From: Apis mellifera
Taxonomy: Eukaryota > Arthropoda > Insecta > Hymenoptera > Apidae
NCBI RefSeq assembly: GCF_003254395.2
Contig: NC_037641.1
Span: forward strand, 1,225,001 to 1,289,000
Length of the DNA stretch: 64,000 bases
Direction: 5' to 3'
The translations under genes were made by a program, and so were the position numbers. Below are positions 13,328 through 25,159 of this stretch, one piece after another. The notes below the pieces were generated by a model. The model worked only from the letters and a program-made list of their open reading frames with translations. It made no database searches and was not told the origin of the DNA. Position 1 is the first letter of the stretch. Each line of letters starts with the position of its first letter.

Positions 13328-16300
13328 CATATATTATAGATACACATATAGATTTTAGCTAATTTGATTATTTCAATAACTATTATGAAATTCTAAAAGA
13401 TCGAATTTTAATAATTTCAAAAGACATATATCACAAGCAATAATACATTAATTTTAAATACACTATATTTTAAAATAATATATAAAATATATAAATAATA
13501 TTTTAAAATGTTTTTTATACATGGAAATATCTAAAATTTCTAAGTCATTTTGTTCTTTTTAATTTATGATCTCCATGTTTTAAATTTCATACAGAGTATT
13601 ATTTATTCAATTAAATTAATTGAAATATTTTGTATAATTAATGAAATATATTTATCAAATCTAGATTTTTTTTCTATAATAGAGACAATACAATTTATTA
13701 TTGTATTTATTAATATTGAAAACATTTGAATGAAATTTTTTTTAATGATCTTTTCTATAGTCGTCTTTTTTACTATTATCAAATATTTTATTTGATATTA
13801 TTATCAACATATATTGAATCATAATCTACAATATTATATCTTATCTTAATTATTTTTTATTATTATAATTATTTATTTATTAAATTATAAATAATATAAT
13901 TAATAAAAATATAAAAAATGGAATTAATTTGGAATATTTTTTTATTTAATCAAGAATATTTTTATATTTTTACATTTCATTATTTAGCATTATTTATTAT
14001 TATTATTATTTATTATTTATTATTTATGAACTATATTTTGTATTAGAATATACTCAAGTATATTTTATACAAGAATTTATTTCAAATATGTAATTATTAA
14101 TATCAATTATAACTTTTTTCAATCTGCATATAAAATTTTCCAATTACATATTTTATATAAATAAAAATTTATATAAATTTCTGATATTTATTTTTTTTTA
14201 TATTATGTTTCAATATAAAAAATTATCATAAAAAAATAATAGAATAAAAAAATACTACTAATTTCGAAATGTTATTATAATTGAACAATTACATTTTTTT
14301 CAGTTATACCTATCTTTATTTCATCTCTCCTATTTCTTTGCTTTCTTTATTTCCGATTTTCATATCTCTGATATTGCTATTAACTTATGTCCGTTTGTAT
14401 TCTATTTGATATTGCATCTTTAGATATAATTTTATAAATTTCATTTCATCGAAATTTCATCTTATTCTTTTTTTTTTCTATTTTGCACTTCTTTACATTT
14501 ATTCTATTCTATTCTTTTATTTTATATCTACAAGAAATTTTTTCTTATCTTCTTTCTCGTATAAAATTGTATATTATAAATTGTTATTTAGAATATAATA
14601 TAATTGATTATATAATAATTAATGCATAAATTAATGCAATAATTTCAAGATTCTTTCATTTTATAATTGACTGAGTAAGTATTTCATAAAAAAAAATCAA
14701 GTTATCGAGGCAAAAAATGGAATCTAATTAAAGAATATGCACTAGGTAACTTGAAAAACTTGAAGAATTTACTATTTATATCGAATTTTTAGAATTTACG
14801 TTTTGCTAACAAAGAAATACCAGACAAAATCATTAATAAATATAAAAGCAAAAATTAATGACTATAATCTGAAGCTTGAATCAAATATAAGAGATTAATA
14901 TTTTCTAATGTATATATATGATCTATATATTCATCCTTATATCCTTATATCCATCCATATAATCTTTAATAAAGTTCATCAGTTACATTTTTAAAATTAT
15001 TTTTAAAAATATTCATATATTTTAAGCTTTTGTTATTTTTAAAAATAGGATATTCGTATATTCATATATTCAAATATTTTAATATCTTTTCATTTAATAC
15101 ATTCATTTAAATATTTATGATATTCATAAATTGCTTGGAACATTAAAATTAAAATATAATATGATAATAGATCTTCCTAATAGGTCTATATATCCATTAT
15201 TAAAATTTCATCTGCAAATAAGAAAAATAACTTTGTTGAGAATTTGAACAATAATAATTTCCAATTGATATTTCTATGAAAGAGCCATCTTCCATACACA
15301 GACAAGACACTTACTAAACAAGCTATATCGTAGAAAAAAAATACAAACATTTACTATTTATTAGCTTAAGAAATAAACAAACATTTTCATTAAAACGAAT
15401 ACGATCATAGATGACTCAAATATAGATTCTAATAGATACTAGTAATATGAATAAAGATGATATTCTTTATGAGGAATCTATTAAAATAAACATTAAAAAA
15501 TTCATCTTATATACTAAAATAAATATAAAGAAAATATTTCAAATCAACTAAAAAATTAGAAAAATCAGAAAAATTGTTTATTTAAATTTTATTAAAAATA
15601 TATATAAATTATATAATATTTCAGAAATATTCAAATTATGATTTTACAGTTTGCTTTATATATATATATTCATAAAAATATTATATTATATTTTTAAAAA
15701 AATATTTAAAAAAAGAAAAATATATCAAGAATAAAATATAAAGTATTAAAAAATTAAAAACGAATATTGAATTAAAGATATTGATATATCTGATATACAT
15801 GATATACTAATCAAATTATTTATTCATATAAGTAAATTCATTTTTTTTAATTTAAATTGTAATTTATTCAATATAATAAATGATTAATAAAATTTTACAA
15901 TTCACGATCTTATAAGTATATATCATCCAAATATATTATATAAATATATGTATTCAGAAAACTAACTTCAAATTAAATAAACATACTAGTATTAAAAACT
16001 TTGAAATTATCAATAAAATTAGATTAAATATATCAATAGTTAGTGGAGTTATAGTAATCTACAGTCAAAAGTAATTTATATTTTACGAAAATACAATTAC
16101 AATTGACATTTAAAGCTGTTGCTGCTAAAATTTTTCTTTTTTCAAATAAAATTTCTATTTGTAATATTTATATCTTTAAAGATTATAATTTTCGCATTGA
16201 AGAAATTGTTAACTTGAAAGTTGAACAACTTTTAAAACTTTTCTTATTGATACAAAATTTCAATAATCATAATTCATTATGAATTGTAAGCACATTGATA

Positions 16301-17933
16301 GAAGAGATAAATTATTAGAATATTTTTAAAAAAAGACTTATTGTTAAATTTTGAAAATCTCACGATATTTTATGTTTCTATTGTTTTCTTTAATTCAATA
16401 GATTTAACCTTTTGTAATTATATAGTCTTCTTCTATTTAATCAATTATTGAATAGATTTGTCCTGATCTATACAATAATGATCATGTGTTTATAAACCTT
16501 CTAAATCATAAGAAAGAAAAAAAATTGAGAATTTCTTTTCTTTTTTGATATTGATGAAAATCTTATATAATTGATATTTTAAACTTTTTTTAAAATTTTT
16601 AATAAAAAATAAAATAATATTAAAAATAATAATTATCTTGTTGTATTAAAAATAATAGAGTTTTAAAAATAATTTTGAGGATTTTTTTTATTAATTTTTT
16701 CATGAGATATTTAAAATAATTATAAACATACAATATGTTATTAAAAGTATATTTAGCATAAATGAAAAAAAATATTATATAAAAAATTTTTTTAAATATT
16801 TATTGAATAATAAAAAATATTATTTGTAATTTAAATTCATGAAAAGTTATTTAAAAGAAATTATTTAAAAGAATATTTATGAGTCTATTTGATTTATATT
16901 GTAATACTATGTACTAAAATTTCATGTTTTAATAATTTTGTAATATTTTTAGAGAAATTTTGCAACATTATTTTTATAAAAACAATAACATTTCTGCGAA
17001 TATCTTTAATTACTATAATTTAATTACTATAAATTAAAGATAAATTTCCTATTAAAATAAAATAAAACTAATGTATCAATATACGGATCTAAATAAATTA
17101 CTATAAATTATAAATTATAAATATTGATAATTTGAAGATCATAAAAAGAATATAAAAGATATAAATATTTTCTCAAAAACCCAAGTTCACTTTAATCAAA
17201 TTTTATATAGTTGCAAGTTGAAAATTTACCGGCATTTTCTTGACAGATTAATTTCAAAGGCTTTGAAATTATTGCTATCTTTTTAATGAAGTTACAATTG
17301 AATTGAAAATTTATTAATTGAAGAAAGTATTCGTTATTAGATAATGAAATGTCTATATTCTTATAATGAATATACTAATATTCTTTTATATATATATACA
17401 TAAATACGATTAAATTCATATCATCACTTTCTTATACTCATTCGAAGATATTTGATATTTTATGCGCTACACCATTTCAATGTGAAACTATCAAGAAATA
17501 ATAAATTTCAGAAACTAAAAAAAATAAACTTAATAAAAATGCAATATTTCTTTTATGATATATATATATTAGTTATAATATATATTATTTAAAAAAATGT
17601 ATTATAAAAAATATTTTATAATATAAAAGAAAAAAATTTAATAATTATTTCATAATGAATAATTTATTATTTAACTCATTTATGCTATATTTTAATGTTT
17701 TAATTATTTTCTTTTGTATTTTATTTAATGTACATTTTAATTTATTTTAAAAAAATTTACTTTTATAGAAAATTATCCTCAATATTATTATTAAAACTTC
17801 ACGGTAATTTCATTTCTTTTTATTTAAAATTTCAGGATTTTATTTTATCATTTCATAAAGTTATTATGAAATGATATGATTTATTTCAAAATATGTTTTC
17901 TGCATACTTAAGATATAATCCATATATTTATTT
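13328..17933. other. AT-rich non-coding DNA, no gene seen
   Basis: About 4.6 kb without a frame of note. A pyrimidine-rich stretch at about 14310-14560 and irregular AT runs are the only local structure. Nothing here pairs with another part of the window by eye. Confidence 0.65.
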
Positions 17934-18530
17934 TGTTCATGAACATTTATTGTTCGCGAGATTTATAAATATTATATTAGAAGAAATTAAAAAACTCTTA
18001 TTACCACGTATAAGTCTTTATTAAGTCTAAACAAAGAATGATGTTAGTAGATATGACTGTCTTTGAGAATTTAGCTGATATTAATAATTGTATATTTCTG
18101 ACATACTTTAATCTGATTGAGCAATCCTAACGATGATATATTCCAAATAGTAGTTTTCAGATAGTTTTAGAATCAAAGATAAATAACATTGTTGTAATTT
18201 AGAAATTTATTGAGAGAGAGATGCGTTGATCTTTCTTGTTTATTGTGAGATATTTGTATACAGATTACTACCCAAGAAATTTCTTCAAACTTGGGGAATA
18301 TTGCGAACCGGATATTGGCCACTATATTAGTTATTGGCGTATCCTAGTGGGAAATGACTTTTTTGACCTTTATAACTTTTTCAATTCAAAAAGGGATTTT
18401 TCTGAAAGCACGATCTTCACTTCCTGAGAAAATCTCATTGTGAACACATACGTGGTACCGAATACAATAATTACATTTGTTTTGTTCCAACACCATATTG
18501 TGATCATCGAATTCTTACTGTGACATTGAT
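17934..18530 (-). repeat. Dispersed repeat family A, inverted copy
   Basis: The reverse complement follows the order of the copies at 21.0-21.7 kb and 51.2-51.9 kb. In + strand order it shows TTGTTCGCGAGATTTATAAAT (17950s), AATTGTATATTTCTGACATA (about 18090), ATGATATATTCCAA (about 18134), ATCTTTC before 18240, CCGGATAT (about 18308), ATACAATAATTA (about 18462) and GATCATCGAATTCTTACTGTG near the end. The 63-codon frame at 18236-18427 lies inside it and has no counterpart in the other copies, so I do not call it a gene. Divergence is heavy, implying old insertions. The class of element is unknown. Confidence 0.5.
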
Positions 18531-20980
18531 TCTGGTCTCTAATAGGTAAACGTTTCGCATTGTAACCATTTATACAATCAACTCATTTTTAAGAAGTAAC
18601 TACTTATTACGATATCTGAAAAGCATTCTATAAGCAACTATTAGTTTATATCTATCAATCCATTATAATAATTATATTGTTACGAGCGCGAACATATTTA
18701 ATACTAAACTCATTTTGATTTTTACTTTAATTAAATTTCTTATCTTTATGATTCGCTATCTTTTTAATACTAATATGAGTTTTGCACATTCATATATTTT
18801 CAGTACTATTTCAGAGAATTTTTCTTTTCCCAATATAAATGTATTTTTACATTTTCTTTGTAAATGTTATTTTTATTTTAATGAAATTATTCCAGTCAAT
18901 ATTTTGTAAAAAGTATACACATCGAGATAATTCGATACGTTAATGTTAATATTCAATTTCACATATTGATAATAATTTTCTGATGAAAATTAAATGCAAT
19001 CTCGTTATTGTAATCTCATTTTAATGCTATGAAATACGATCTTAAATATCGCGGATTTAGATACATGTTATATCCTATTTACAATTAACCAAAATTGCAT
19101 AGAATCTGATTACGTATAATATCAGAGCAATGCAAGAGGAAAATATCGAATCGGTTTACTGCTATTTTGATAAATTAATTTTATTGTAGAATTCCAGATA
19201 ACACATTTTACTTTTATTATTAATAATCGATCTAAAAATTAATGATTTAATTTGAATATGTACATATTTTAATGTTTGTGCAATTTCATATTTAGACATT
19301 TAATACTTTAATTTTTCTAATTTCAGAAATTTAATTCTGAATTTTAAATCTCTTTAATTTATTCAAAAATAAATTTAAAATAAAAAAAAATATTATTTTC
19401 TACAATAGTTTATTATTCATTTTGCTCTTCATTACTTTAGAATATCATATATTTATAATTTAAAATTTAAAAATATCTCCTTATAAGTCTTATAATTTTC
19501 GAATATTTTAAATATTTTAAAATTGATTTTTGAATAGGAATATTGAAAAAATAATTTCAATATTTATATCAATTTATTTCTCACTTTAATATATAAAATT
19601 TTAAAGTATAGCTCTAAAGTATGTTTAGATATTAAATCTATCAAATATATTATGACTTTTATAATTTTAAAATATTATATTTAAAAATATTTTGGGAAAA
19701 TTTATTATTATTATTATTATTTTATTACAATTTATTTTATTTTATAATTAGATTTTATTTTTTTTTAATTTTTAATACTTACTATTTTTCTAATTCTAAG
19801 TGAAACTCATTAAAAATAAGTCTATTTTAGAATATTGTATTAATATTAATATTTTTAAATTCAGCACAAAATTTCAATATTTATAATTTTATTTACTTGG
19901 ATAGATTTCTTTATAATTTCAAATGTATTTTTTAAAATTAAAATTAACAGAATTTTACATTCAATTTTAAATCTTTTAATCTTAAAATTAATGTCAAGTA
20001 AAATTTAATTTCGTACAACAGCAATAAGCATAATAAATATTCTATAAATATATAAAATAATTTTTTTTTTTAATTCTATATTTTAATTCTATATAGATAC
20101 ATATATGTGTCTTTCTATATTTAAACTTAACTTTTTAGAATATTTAAAAACTTTGATATATTTCTATATATTCGTTAGAATTTGTTTCTTCTTGCATAGA
20201 TTATTAATTATATATGAATTATTATATAAAAAATTATATTTTTATTTTATTATTTTATTTATAATGAAATTTTATATAGTTATATATATTGTATATTATA
20301 TTTATCATGCCAATATGCAATAGAATCTTTTTTTTTGAATAGGATATTATATATTATTATCTTGATTATGTTGATTGATTCACAGATCATGTTACATATA
20401 TAAATATAGAAATTAATATAGAAACATAGAAATCGCAAAAAATAAAGTAATCATAAATTTCGATTTAATTTATATAAAAAATGAAATAAAATATGATTTT
20501 ATAATACAAAAAAATATATTTTTTAAATTTCAGGAGAATTATTTATTTTCACTTTCGAATAAAATAAAAAGCTATATAAAATGCGAATTTAATCTCATAA
20601 TGTTGAATATTATATTTATTTATTTATTATTATAATATAATTCGATATAATTTTTATCGATAAAAGAATAGACATTTTTGTCGGGATATATTGCTTGAAT
20701 TTATTCATGTTTGGTTGACAGCATGTCAATATTGTGCAATTCGACTAGACTACGCGCTCCGTTATTGGTCAATATTTTTTTTTTTTTTAATAACTCCTGT
20801 TCATGCTCGTAGTAGTAATATTGTAATGGATTGTTAATTGCATGAATATGTGTCGAATATTCCTTTTTATGTATGTAAATTCTAGATGTTTGAAGAAGCT
20901 GATACTTGTGACTATTGATGTATTTTCTTCACGATGAATAGACTGTATTAATGCGGTTAGAAGTGCAGTACGTGTATCTG
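18531..20980. other. AT-rich non-coding DNA, no gene seen
   Basis: Frames at 18715-18909 and 20105-20323 are Phe/Ile/Leu/Tyr-rich with no domain or signal that stands out from AT composition. Around 20690-20830 the sequence is less AT-rich (GACTAGACTACGCGCTCCG, followed by a poly-T run near 20775) but gives no recognisable RNA or protein. Confidence 0.6.
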
Positions 20981-21660
20981 AGCTGCGTCTTTCATAACAT
21001 CATAGTAAGTGATCGTGTCCTAGTCAGATCACAATGTGCAATTACAAAGAAATTATTTATTGTTGTATCCGGCGGTAAGAATATAACATGTTTATAATAA
21101 GTAATAATTAGATTCTTTTTCAAATCAATAAATAATCGTGTCTGATAATCAGAATACGATGTTAAATCGAAACTATCAAATTTTCATCACTATTTATCAT
21201 ATTTGGCAGTACGACCTTCATAATTTTTCAAGATTTTTCTTCCCCGACAAATAAAAGTCAGAAAATTCCTTCCTAGTTTAATTGGAAAGATCATAGTTTC
21301 CTGATAAAACGATTATAATCAATAATATCGCAGTTAGTGTTTAATTCCAAACATTCCTCAAGTTAGAGAAGTTTCTTGAATTGGGCTAAAGATCTCTATT
21401 ATAAATTTCCTTGAACTAAAATAATGTTAGTTGTTGTTATCGTGTTTAAAATATATACTTTTAAGATCGGTCCAGTCAAGCTGAAATATATCAAAAATAT
21501 ATAATTATACGTACCAACTAAATATTTAAAAACGGCAATCTTCTCAGATAATATTATTGTTTTTTTAAGCTTAAGAGAAGTTTGCGAGCGATACAGGAAA
21601 GACTCTCACATCCATATCCTCATTGTCCGAATAAACGGACAATAAATATGTTTTATTATT
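20981..21660 (+). repeat. Dispersed repeat family A, direct copy 1
   Basis: Matches 51230-51918 in the same orientation through a series of words. These are CATAGTAAGTRATCGT, TTGTATCCRGCGGT, AATMATGTCTGAYAATCAGA-like, AATTGGAAAGATC, TTCCTTGAACTAAAAT, GGCTGAAATRTRTCAAAAATATATAATTATA-like and TCTCAGATAATATTATT. Spacing is similar, so this is one element of about 650 bp and not scattered coincidences. No frame is shared between copies, which argues for a non-autonomous or thoroughly decayed element. It lies just upstream of the first mariner. Confidence 0.65.
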
Positions 21661-21984
21661 CGCATGTTTTGCTATCCGCATAACGTTTAGCGATGTTTAC
21701 ATACAATATACTTATATTTCAATGTGAATATTTAGATATATTAAATACTTTTGTATTCAGCCGGTTAAATATAATCATATCAATTCAGCCTGAAACAGAG
21801 AACGGTATTTCAATTAAGTAAAGGCAAATATGTAGTTTTAATTATTGAAGAGAAATACAAAATAATTAAAGAAAATAGTGAAATAATCTTGAAAATGGTG
21901 AAAATACAATGAAATTAATAAGTATGGTGTTGGGAAATAATTACAGATATTAAAAAACGAAATATTGAAAATTATAAAAGAATA
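21661..21984. other. Spacer between family A copy and mariner 1
   Basis: AT-rich sequence. The minus-strand frame at 21838-22044 runs into the mariner end and is a chance frame. Nothing else seen. Confidence 0.5.
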
Positions 21985-21986
21985 TA

Positions 21987-22016
21987 TTGGGTTGGCAACT
22001 AAGTAATTGCGGATTT
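21987..22016 (+). repeat. mariner 1 left inverted terminal repeat
   Basis: Thirty bases beginning TTGGGTTGGCAACTAAGTAA, exactly complementary to the right end at 22898-22927, directly preceded by the TA target duplicate. Confidence 0.97.
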
Positions 22017-22024
22017 CAGTTGAA

Positions 22025-22838
22025 GTTGATGACGACCTAATCAAAGCAATAATCGATTCGGATCGTCACAGTACAACTTGTGAGATTGCAGAGAAGCTTT
22101 ATGTATTGAAAATATACATACATGCATTGAAAACCACTTAAAACAATTTGGCTATGTTCAAAAACTCGATGCATGGATTCCTCACGAACTGAAAGAAAAG
22201 CATTTAACGCAACGCATTAACAGCTGCGATTTGTTAAAGAAACGTAATGAAAATGATCCATTTTTAAAACGACTGATAACTGGCGTTGTTTACAACAATA
22301 TCAAGCGGAAAAGATCGTGGAGCAGACCACGTGAACCAGCTCAAACAACATCAAAAGCTGGTATTCATCAAAAGAAAGTTTTGTAATCAGTTTGGTGGGA
22401 TTACAAAGGAATTGTCTATTTTGAACTCTTACCATCCAACCGAACGATCAATTCTGTTGTCTACATTGAACAACTAACGAAATTAAATAATGCAGTTGAA
22501 GAAAAGCGGATTTCGAATAAATCGATTATATAATTTGATAAATCGAAAAGATGTTATATTCTATCATGACAATGCAAGGCCACACACTATCTTTGGTCAC
22601 TCGGCAAAAATTATTGGAGCTTGGTTGGGATGTTTTGCCACATCCTGACCTTGCACCATCTGATTACTTTTTGTTTCGATCTTTACAAAACTCCTTGAAT
22701 GGTAAAAATTTCAATAATGATGATGATATCAAATCGTACCTGCATCAGTTTTTTGCTAATAAAAACCCGAAGTTTTATGAACGTGGGATTATGATGCTGC
22801 CTGAAAGATGGCAAAAGGTCATTGATCAAAATAGATAA
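22025..22838 (+). pseudogene. Mariner transposase pseudogene (DD34D family)
   Basis: Transposase acts in the nucleus, cutting the element ends and pasting at TA. Three shifted frames are needed to read this copy. The first reads VDDDLIKAIIDSDRHSTT (22025 on). The second, from about 22123, reads FGYVQKLDAWIPHELKEK then LLKKRNENDPFLKRLITG, with stops near 22382 and 22530. The third gives HDNARPH (about 22567) and, after a further shift, LGWDVLPHPDLAPSDYF to the stop at 22838. The block holding the first catalytic Asp (usually DEKW after LITG) is missing, and four residues are lost before DLAPSDY. The second and third Asp codons remain. It is dead. The 288 bp open frame 22551-22838 covers only the C-terminal third. 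Confidence 0.95.
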
Positions 22839-22897
22839 CACATTACAGAATAAAGTTATTTAGTTCCATGAAAAAATTGTTTTTGATTTTTTAAAAA

Positions 22898-22927
22898 AAA
22901 TCCGCAATTACTTAGTTGCCAACCCAA
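22898..22927 (-). repeat. mariner 1 right inverted terminal repeat
   Basis: Exact inverted match to 21987-22016, ending ...GCCAACCCAA and followed by the TA duplicate. Confidence 0.97.
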
Positions 22928-22929
22928 TA

Positions 22930-24102
22930 GATTCGATGAGATGCAACGGGAATAATTCTATGCAACTGCTTAGAATATTATGTCACTTAGTGATTAAAAA
23001 GATATGGGACCCTTAGAATTGAAAGAAAGTATCAATTTTATTCATTTCTACTTGAATAAATAAAATTTAAAGCAAAAGAAAGTAATTGTTTTATTATCCA
23101 TTATCTGACTACTTTTATTTTCTTATTACAGTTCGGATACGGAAATCTCTATTGTAATAATGTATTGTATTGTGTCTATTATATACCAGAAAAAGATTTC
23201 TATATCAGGAATTTCTTCAAATAATCTTTTTATAAATTAATATTATATTATCTCGCAATAAATGCTTGCAAATAATCTCAAAATCATAATGAAAATTTTT
23301 GTAAAGGAAAATGTTAGTTGAAATTATCTCAGAAATCTCCAATTTATAGATGTATATTAATAAAATGTAATATTTTTGAGATATTCTACATTTAGTATAT
23401 TTAATAAATATAGTATAATATATTTAGTTTAATGTGTAATAAAATTGTTTTTAATATAAATGAAGATAAGTGAAAACATTTTAAAGAAGATGAAAAAAAC
23501 TTGTTTCATGATTATAATAAATGATTTATTAAAAAAATATTTTAATTCAAAAATTTTTACAAATAAGAATTTTTATCATAATTTTATTATAATTTTTAGA
23601 AAATATTCATAAAATAAAAAATAGGAAAAATATTTAGACTTAATAAGTCATATTTTTTAATTTTTATAAAATTATATTGAATGAATTATTTCCTTTACAT
23701 CTCTACGTTTAAAATAATTAAAATTAAAATCATAAACATTATGCTTCTGATATTATTGATTTTTTAGTTATTAGATTTTAGTTATTAAATAATGTAGATT
23801 TAATACAAATAAAACTATTAACTTTTATTTAATTGTGCATTAAAAATATATATAAATATATATAGAAATTTTTTATAACTATTAAATGATTATTTATAAT
23901 TTAAAAAATAAGTTTTATTCGATGTCTTTACAAAATTTTTAAAAGAAAATTCTTACGGTTTTTTTGTTATTTTGATTTTAAATGCTCTATTTTCGATTGT
24001 TGGTATTAAATTATATTGATTTTGTATATAATTTTAAAGTGCATTTTTCGTTTTATGAAAATGTAATATTAATTTTATTTTCAAATTAGTTTTTCTGTTT
24101 TC
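22930..24102. other. AT-rich spacer between the two mariners
   Basis: No frame or repeat of note. The first 150 bases are a little less AT-rich but match nothing else in the window by eye. Confidence 0.55.
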
Positions 24103-24139
24103 TTAGGATGTTGGAAACATATGGATAAAAAGTAGATTC

Positions 24140-25081
24140 GAACAATTTTCCTATTCCAGTTTAAATTAAGTCACGTTCAATGAGGTCCTGGGGCTATTAA
24201 TGAACGTACTGCATAATGGTAGTTTAAAAAATTTCGAAGTGATGAGTCTTGAAGATAATTAGCTCAGTAGTCGATTATCACATGTTGACAACAATGATCT
24301 GAAGAACTAGTTGAAGTCAATTCTCGTACAATTGTTCAGGAGTTTGCTTTTGAATTGAGCGTACAATAATCTGTAACCATCAATCAAAATGGAAAAACAA
24401 AAAAGATGAATGGGTTCTTTATGAATTAAACGAACATGAAAAAATCGTCATTTTGAAGTCTCGTCTGCCCTTCTCTTGCGCAATAAAAATGATTCATTTC
24501 TCGAATGAATTGTAATATGCGATGAAAAATTCTTTGACAATCGGTGACGATCAGCTCAATGGCTAAACCATCCACAACACTTCCCAAAGTTTCACCAAAA
24601 GAAGATCATGGTGATAATTTGGTGATTTGTGATCGGTTTGATTCATTACAGTTTTCTGAATCCTGCTGAAATCATTACAGTTGAAATGTACTGCCATCAA
24701 ATCGACGAAATGTACGAAAAATTTCAATGTTTGTGTCTAGCATTGGTCAACAGAAATGGTTCTATCCTTCATGATACGCGTTGGGCATGCGTTCCTCAAC
24801 CGACCCTTCAAAAATTGAACGAATTGGTCTATCTTATCCATCGAATTGAAACTCTTATATACTCTAAACATCTTATATACTCGCTAGATCTCTTGCCCAT
24901 CGATTATCATTTTTTTAAGCACCTCGACAATTTCTAATATAAGAAATATTTCAAATCTCAGAGAGATGCTGATATGGCATTTAACGAATTTGTCATCTCC
25001 AGAATTTTATTTAACCGGAATAATAAAACTTGTTTCTCGTTGCCAAAAGTGCATTGATTGCAATAGTTTTTATTTTGATTA
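24140..25081 (+). pseudogene. Mariner transposase pseudogene, Hsmar1/SETMAR-like
   Basis: Recognisable blocks in order are GPGAINERTA then WFKKFRSDESLEDN (about 24186-24265, stops inside), a CDEKF first-Asp block (24519-24533), RSAQWLNHPQHFPKFHQKK (about 24550-24605), then the open frame 24629-24937. That frame begins IGLIHYSFLNPAEIITVE, holds the second Asp in ILHDTRW (Asp at residue 49), QPTLQKLNEL, and the third Asp in IDYHFFKHLDNF (residue 92). The second and third Asp are 42 residues apart instead of 34, because a TCTTATATACTC word is duplicated at about 24852-24882. A frameshifted tail reads RDADMAFNEFV and QKCID and ends at a stop near 25081. All three Asp positions survive but the copy is dead. 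Confidence 0.92.
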
Positions 25082-25129
25082 ATAAAGTTTTGTTTGAGCT
25101 GAGATATGTGCATTTGAATTTAATAATTA

Positions 25130-25159
25130 AAAACTGCAAGAACTTTCTTTCCAATCTAA
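25130..25159 (-). repeat. Eroded right inverted repeat of mariner 2
   Basis: Thirty bases starting AAAACTGCAAGAAC and ending CCAATCTAA, in the layout of an Hsmar1-type terminus (CCGCAATTACTTTTGCACCAA pattern) with several substitutions. It sits about 50 bp after the transposase stop, as expected. Confidence 0.65.

Larger units (their letters stand above)
21987..22927 (+). mobile_element. mariner transposon, internally deleted copy
   Basis: Bounded by perfect 30 bp inverted repeats starting TTGGGTTGGC and flanked by TA on both sides (21985-21986 and 22928-22929), the hallmark of Tc1/mariner insertion. The unit is 941 bp against roughly 1.3 kb for full mariners. The missing part is the 5' UTR and the first third of the transposase, because recognisable protein begins only about ten bases after the left inverted repeat. 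Intact ends mean it could once have been moved in trans. It cannot encode its own transposase. Type is mellifera-like by protein feel, which needs a search to confirm. Confidence 0.95.
24103..25159 (+). mobile_element. Degraded mariner element, Hsmar1/cecropia-like
   Basis: A transposase fossil runs most of the length. The right end at 25130-25159 (AAAACTGCAAGAACTTTCTT...) looks like an eroded mariner terminus. The left end TTAGGATGTTGGAAAC at 24103 is a plausible but weaker inverted partner. No clear TA duplicate survives. Length is about 1.06 kb, shorter than a full element, so it carries internal loss. It is much more decayed than the mariner 1.2 kb upstream and belongs to a different mariner lineage, so the two are independent insertions. 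Confidence 0.85.

Noticed and set aside
18236..18427. 63-codon frame with mixed residues (RYLYTDYYPRNFFKLGEYCEPDIGHYISYW)
   Set aside because: Looks less biased than others, but it lies in an inverted copy of repeat family A and the frame is not shared by the other copies.
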